Assembly: GCF_022637555.1 (NCBI RefSeq)
Contig: NZ_CP093342.1
Span: 310,001-374,000, forward strand
From: Microbacterium sp. H1-D42
Lineage (GTDB): Bacteria > Actinomycetota > Actinomycetes > Actinomycetales > Microbacteriaceae
Length of the DNA: 64,000 bases
Direction: 5' to 3'
The notes under the pieces are model-generated. The model did no database searches. It was not told where the DNA came from and saw nothing but the letters and a program-made list of their open reading frames with translations. Below, piece by piece: positions 61,585-64,000 of the stretch; position 1 is the stretch's first letter; every line of letters begins with the position of its first letter. A program made the translations under genes and the position numbers.

Positions 61585-62156
61585 TGCTTCACTGCCTTCG
61601 CCGCGGCCTTCATGGCCTTCTTGTGCTCGCGCACCTTGGTCAGCGACTCGGGCGAGACGATGTCGGCGACGCTGCGGTAGGAGTCCTGCTCGCCGTAGGG
61701 GGCGGATGCCTCGCGCCAGCCCGCACCGTTGAACCCGTACTGCTTGCCGAGCAGCGCGAGGAAGATCTTCGCCTTCTGCTCGCCGAAGCCCGGCAGCTTC
61801 TTCAGGCGCTTCAGCACCTCGGGCCCGTCAGGGTCGTCGCGCGTCCACAGTGCATCAGCGTCGCCGTCCCAGTCATCGACCAGGGTCTGGCACAGCGTCT
61901 GCACCCGAGTGGCCATCGAACCGGGGAAGCGGTGCACAGCCGGTGTCTGCTTGAAGGCTTCGAGGAAGGCGTCCGGATCCATGGCGGCGATGGCACTGGC
62001 ATCCGACGCTCCGGTGCGCTGCTCGATCTTGAGTGGACCCGCGAACGCGGTCTCCATGGGCACCTGCTGGTCGAGCAGCATGCCCACCAGCAGCGCCAGC
62101 GGGTTGTCGGTCAGCAGGGTGTCGGCGGCGGTGTCTCCGGTGATGTGAAGGGCCAT
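61581..62156 (-). CDS. HhH-GPD family base-excision DNA repair protein
   Basis: The 191-aa protein is helical and soluble. The helix-hairpin-helix segment is LKRLKKLPGFGEQKAKIFLAL near residues 120-140. The N-terminal NPLALLVGMLLDQQVPMETA and GPLKIEQRTG parts match the short actinobacterial HhH-GPD group. The usual catalytic Asp follows at a weakly conserved place, and no iron-sulfur Cys cluster is present. GACACT lies 6 nt before the ATG (leaderless pattern). It is the first gene of a two-gene message with the DUF1801 gene. Confidence 0.85.
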   Translation of the reverse strand: MALHITGDTAADTLLTDNPLALLVGMLLDQQVPMETAFAGPLKIEQRTGASDASAIAAMDPDAFLEAFKQTPAVHRFPGSMATRVQTLCQTLVDDWDGDADALWTRDDPDGPEVLKRLKKLPGFGEQKAKIFLALLGKQYGFNGAGWREASAPYGEQDSYRSVADIVSPESLTKVREHKKAMKAAAKAVKQ

Positions 62157-62219
62157 GCGTCCAGTGTCGCATCGAGCGGGGTGGCGCGGGGATGCTCGCG
62201 CGGATGAGACAGCATCCGA

Positions 62220-62286
62220 CGCGGAGAACAGCGCCTGACGCGGACAGAATCCGTGGATTCATCCGCGTCAAGCGCCGTTCTCCGCG
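62220..62286. terminator. 67-bp nearly perfect palindrome
   Basis: 25-bp arms (62220-62244 and 62262-62286, two mismatches) enclose a second small hairpin GAATCC-GT-GGATTC (62247-62260), so almost the whole 67 bp is self-complementary. It lies between the stop of the leftward exporter gene (62302) and the promoter of the HhH-GPD gene. It most likely terminates the exporter transcript; it may also be a dispersed repeat. Confidence 0.7.
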
Positions 62287-62301
62287 CGAAGCGCACGCCG
62301 C

Positions 62302-63774
62302 TCAGGCGGCGAGTGCCGCCTTCTCAGGAGCGGATGCCACTGGCGCCGCGCCGCGGACGAAGAAGCTCCCGACGACGGCGATCAAAGACAGTGCGGCGCC
62401 GACAGTGAAGGCGAACGACACGCCGTGTGCCTGGGCGGCGACGTCGGCCACGCCGGAACCCGCCGCCTGCGCGGTGCCGAACGCCAGCACGCTGACGAAG
62501 AGAGTCGTCCCGATCGCTCCGGCCACCTGCTGCACGGTGCCGACGATCGCCGACCCGTGCGAATACAGGCTGGGTCCGAGCGAACCCAGGGCCGAGGTCA
62601 TCAGCGGGGTCATCATGAACGAGACTCCGAGTGAGATGCCCACCAGAGCCAGTGCGGCGACCGCCGGCGGCGTCTGCTCATCGACGAAGGTCATCGCCCA
62701 CAGCACCGCCGAGACGAAGATCGCCCCAGGGATCACCAGCGGACGCGGTCCGTACTTGTCGAACAGGCGGCCGACGAGCGGTGCGACGACCCCCATCACC
62801 AGCCCGCCGGGCAGCAGCAGGAGCCCGGTCGTGGCGGCGTCGACGCGCAGCACGTTCTGCAGGTAGAGCGGCAGCAGGATGATGGCTCCGAACATGGCTG
62901 CCATCATCACGACGATGAGGCCGGCTGCGAGCGAGAACGAGCGCGAGCGGAAGGTGCGCAGATCGAGCAGAGCCCGTTCGGTGCGCTGCAGTGCGATCTG
63001 ACGCCACACGAACATCGCCAGACCGATAACTCCGGCCAGCAGTGCGACGATGCCAGCCGTGACTGGGGCCTCAGGGCCGCCGCCCACAGTGCTGATGCCG
63101 TACACGAGTCCGCCGAAGCCGATCGCGGCCAGCGGCAGTGACGGCACGTCCAGTGGTGTCCTGCTGCGCTCGCCGACGTTCTTCAGCAGCAGTGCGCCGA
63201 CGGCCGCCATGATGATCGCGACGGGGAGGATCGTCCAGAACAGGAAGTGCCACGACAGCGTGCTCAGGATGAATCCCGACAGTGCAGGGCCGAGCGCGGG
63301 TGCGACGGCCATCACGATCGTGATTCGGCCCATGAAGCGACCGCGCTCGTGCGCCGGCACGACGTTCATGATCGTCGTCATCAGCAGCGGCATCATCATC
63401 GCGGTGCCGACGGCCTGCACGACACGGGCGAACAGCAGCACCGAGAAGTCCGGTGCGAGCGCACCGATCACGGTACCGATCGTGAACGCCGTCATCGCGA
63501 ACAGGAATACCTGCCGGGTGGTGAATCGCTGCAGCACCCATCCTGTGGTGGGGATGACGACCGCCATGGTCAGCATGAACGCCGTCGTCGTCCACTGTGC
63601 GGTGGAGAGCGTGATGTCGAGGTCGGCGACGAGGTGCGGAAGGGCGACGCTCATCACGGTCTCGTTGAGCATCGTCACGAACGCGGCTCCGAGCAGCAGC
63701 CAGATCACGCCGGTGCCGCGGTTCGCGCGCTTCGGCGCCGTGGTGGTCATGGTGGTTCCGGTCATGATGCTCAC
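62302..63774 (-). CDS. MFS drug exporter, 14-TM DHA2/EmrB type
   Basis: The 490-aa protein has a TM1 segment with the DHA2 signature LNETVMSVALPHLVADLDI. TM2-3 has TTTAFMLTMAVVIPTTGWVL and TM5 motif C appears as MAVAPALGPALSGFILSTLSW. About 14 helices are visible. The GTG start at 63774 overlaps the stop of the DoxX-like gene (GTGA); the ATG codons at 63765 and 63750 are in-frame alternatives. It would expel lipophilic drugs with H+ exchange. No regulator gene is visible within the window. Confidence 0.9.
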   Translation of the reverse strand: MSIMTGTTMTTTAPKRANRGTGVIWLLLGAAFVTMLNETVMSVALPHLVADLDITLSTAQWTTTAFMLTMAVVIPTTGWVLQRFTTRQVFLFAMTAFTIGTVIGALAPDFSVLLFARVVQAVGTAMMMPLLMTTIMNVVPAHERGRFMGRITIVMAVAPALGPALSGFILSTLSWHFLFWTILPVAIIMAAVGALLLKNVGERSRTPLDVPSLPLAAIGFGGLVYGISTVGGGPEAPVTAGIVALLAGVIGLAMFVWRQIALQRTERALLDLRTFRSRSFSLAAGLIVVMMAAMFGAIILLPLYLQNVLRVDAATTGLLLLPGGLVMGVVAPLVGRLFDKYGPRPLVIPGAIFVSAVLWAMTFVDEQTPPAVAALALVGISLGVSFMMTPLMTSALGSLGPSLYSHGSAIVGTVQQVAGAIGTTLFVSVLAFGTAQAAGSGVADVAAQAHGVSFAFTVGAALSLIAVVGSFFVRGAAPVASAPEKAALAA

Positions 63775-64000
63775 GCCCCGATCAAGCGCAGCACGACGAT
63801 CGCCAGCGCGACGAGCATCATCACCAGGTTGGGGGTGAAGGACTCGTTGTGCTTGCGGTGGGCGAAGATCGCGAGGAACTGGATGATCGCGATGCCCAGG
63901 GCCGCGAGCGGAGTGAGGAAGGTCAGGGTGCCGGTCAGCGCGGGCAGGATCAGCCCGACGGCGGCGGTGACCTCGGCGATGCCGATCCAGCGCACTTGAG
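63771..64000 (-). CDS. DoxX-like membrane protein, partial (5' end outside window)
   Basis: The visible 76 codons continue off the window edge; the GTG at 63995 is probably internal. The segment IGIAEVTAAVGLILPALTG and the following helices (LGIAIIQFLAIFAHRK, LVMMLVALAIVVLRLIGA) match the second half of DoxX-like small membrane proteins with four TM helices. It is upstream of and coupled to the exporter gene. Confidence 0.7.
   Translation of the reverse strand, partial: QVRWIGIAEVTAAVGLILPALTGTLTFLTPLAALGIAIIQFLAIFAHRKHNESFTPNLVMMLVALAIVVLRLIGA

Overview
The window is high-GC DNA from an actinobacterium, most likely a Microbacteriaceae member close to Microbacterium. This is inferred from the GC-rich codon use, many GTG starts, frequent ATGA start/stop overlaps, a DUF222/HNH endonuclease gene, F420/flavin-type enzymes, a sugar ABC importer without its own ATPase, and many apparently leaderless promoters (a -10 hexamer of the form [T/C/G]AnnnT followed 6-7 nt later by the start codon). 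No rRNA, tRNA, CRISPR array, phage or intact insertion sequence was seen.

Layout. 1-5.7 kb: the end of a FAD oxidoreductase, a small membrane-protein/MntR group, a secreted GH5 endoglycoceramidase-like hydrolase and an Nramp manganese importer with a 24-bp palindromic operator. 5.7-20 kb: an RNA methyltransferase, an acyl-CoA dehydrogenase, an esterase with a PucR-like regulator, a NarL-type two-component system next to a polytopic membrane protein, a MATE exporter, the HNH gene, and an unusual DUF308-lipase fusion. 20-36 kb: a ~590-bp gap holding only a response-regulator remnant, an M13 metallopeptidase, a beta-lactamase-fold protein lacking its catalytic residues, a MarR-MFS pair divergent from an F420-type reductase and a luciferase-like monooxygenase, a hypothetical gene flanked by two copies of a palindromic repeat, a lactate monooxygenase-like enzyme, a MerR regulator, a POT peptide transporter and glycyl-tRNA synthetase.

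36.5-51.1 kb is the most striking part: a self-contained N-glycan foraging locus. A secreted GH18 endoglycosidase resembling EndoS/CP40 should cut N-glycans from glycoproteins. A binding-protein ABC importer takes up the oligosaccharide. Cytoplasmic GH38 alpha-mannosidase, GH5 (subfamily-18-like) beta-mannosidase, GH20 hexosaminidase and two sulfatases then dismantle it. Three copies of one 16-bp palindrome (ACTA-A-CG-T-TAGT type) sit at the LacI-type regulator gene, at the divergent sulfatase/ABC promoters and at the GH18 promoter, so one repressor probably controls the whole set. The two sulfatases suggest sulfated N-glycans as substrate.

51.6-61.1 kb holds a tandem-Lrp regulator divergent from a six-gene, partly translationally coupled catabolic operon: MHS-type transporter, amidohydrolase, a thiamine-diphosphate 2-oxoacid decarboxylase like 5-guanidino-2-oxopentanoate decarboxylase, an agmatinase/guanidinobutyrase-type ureohydrolase, a D-2-hydroxyacid dehydrogenase and an M20 amidohydrolase. 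It probably degrades a guanidino or N-acylated amino-acid-type compound that cannot be named from sequence. The window ends with a DUF1801 protein, a HhH-GPD repair protein, a DHA2-type drug exporter and a DoxX-like protein cut by the window edge.
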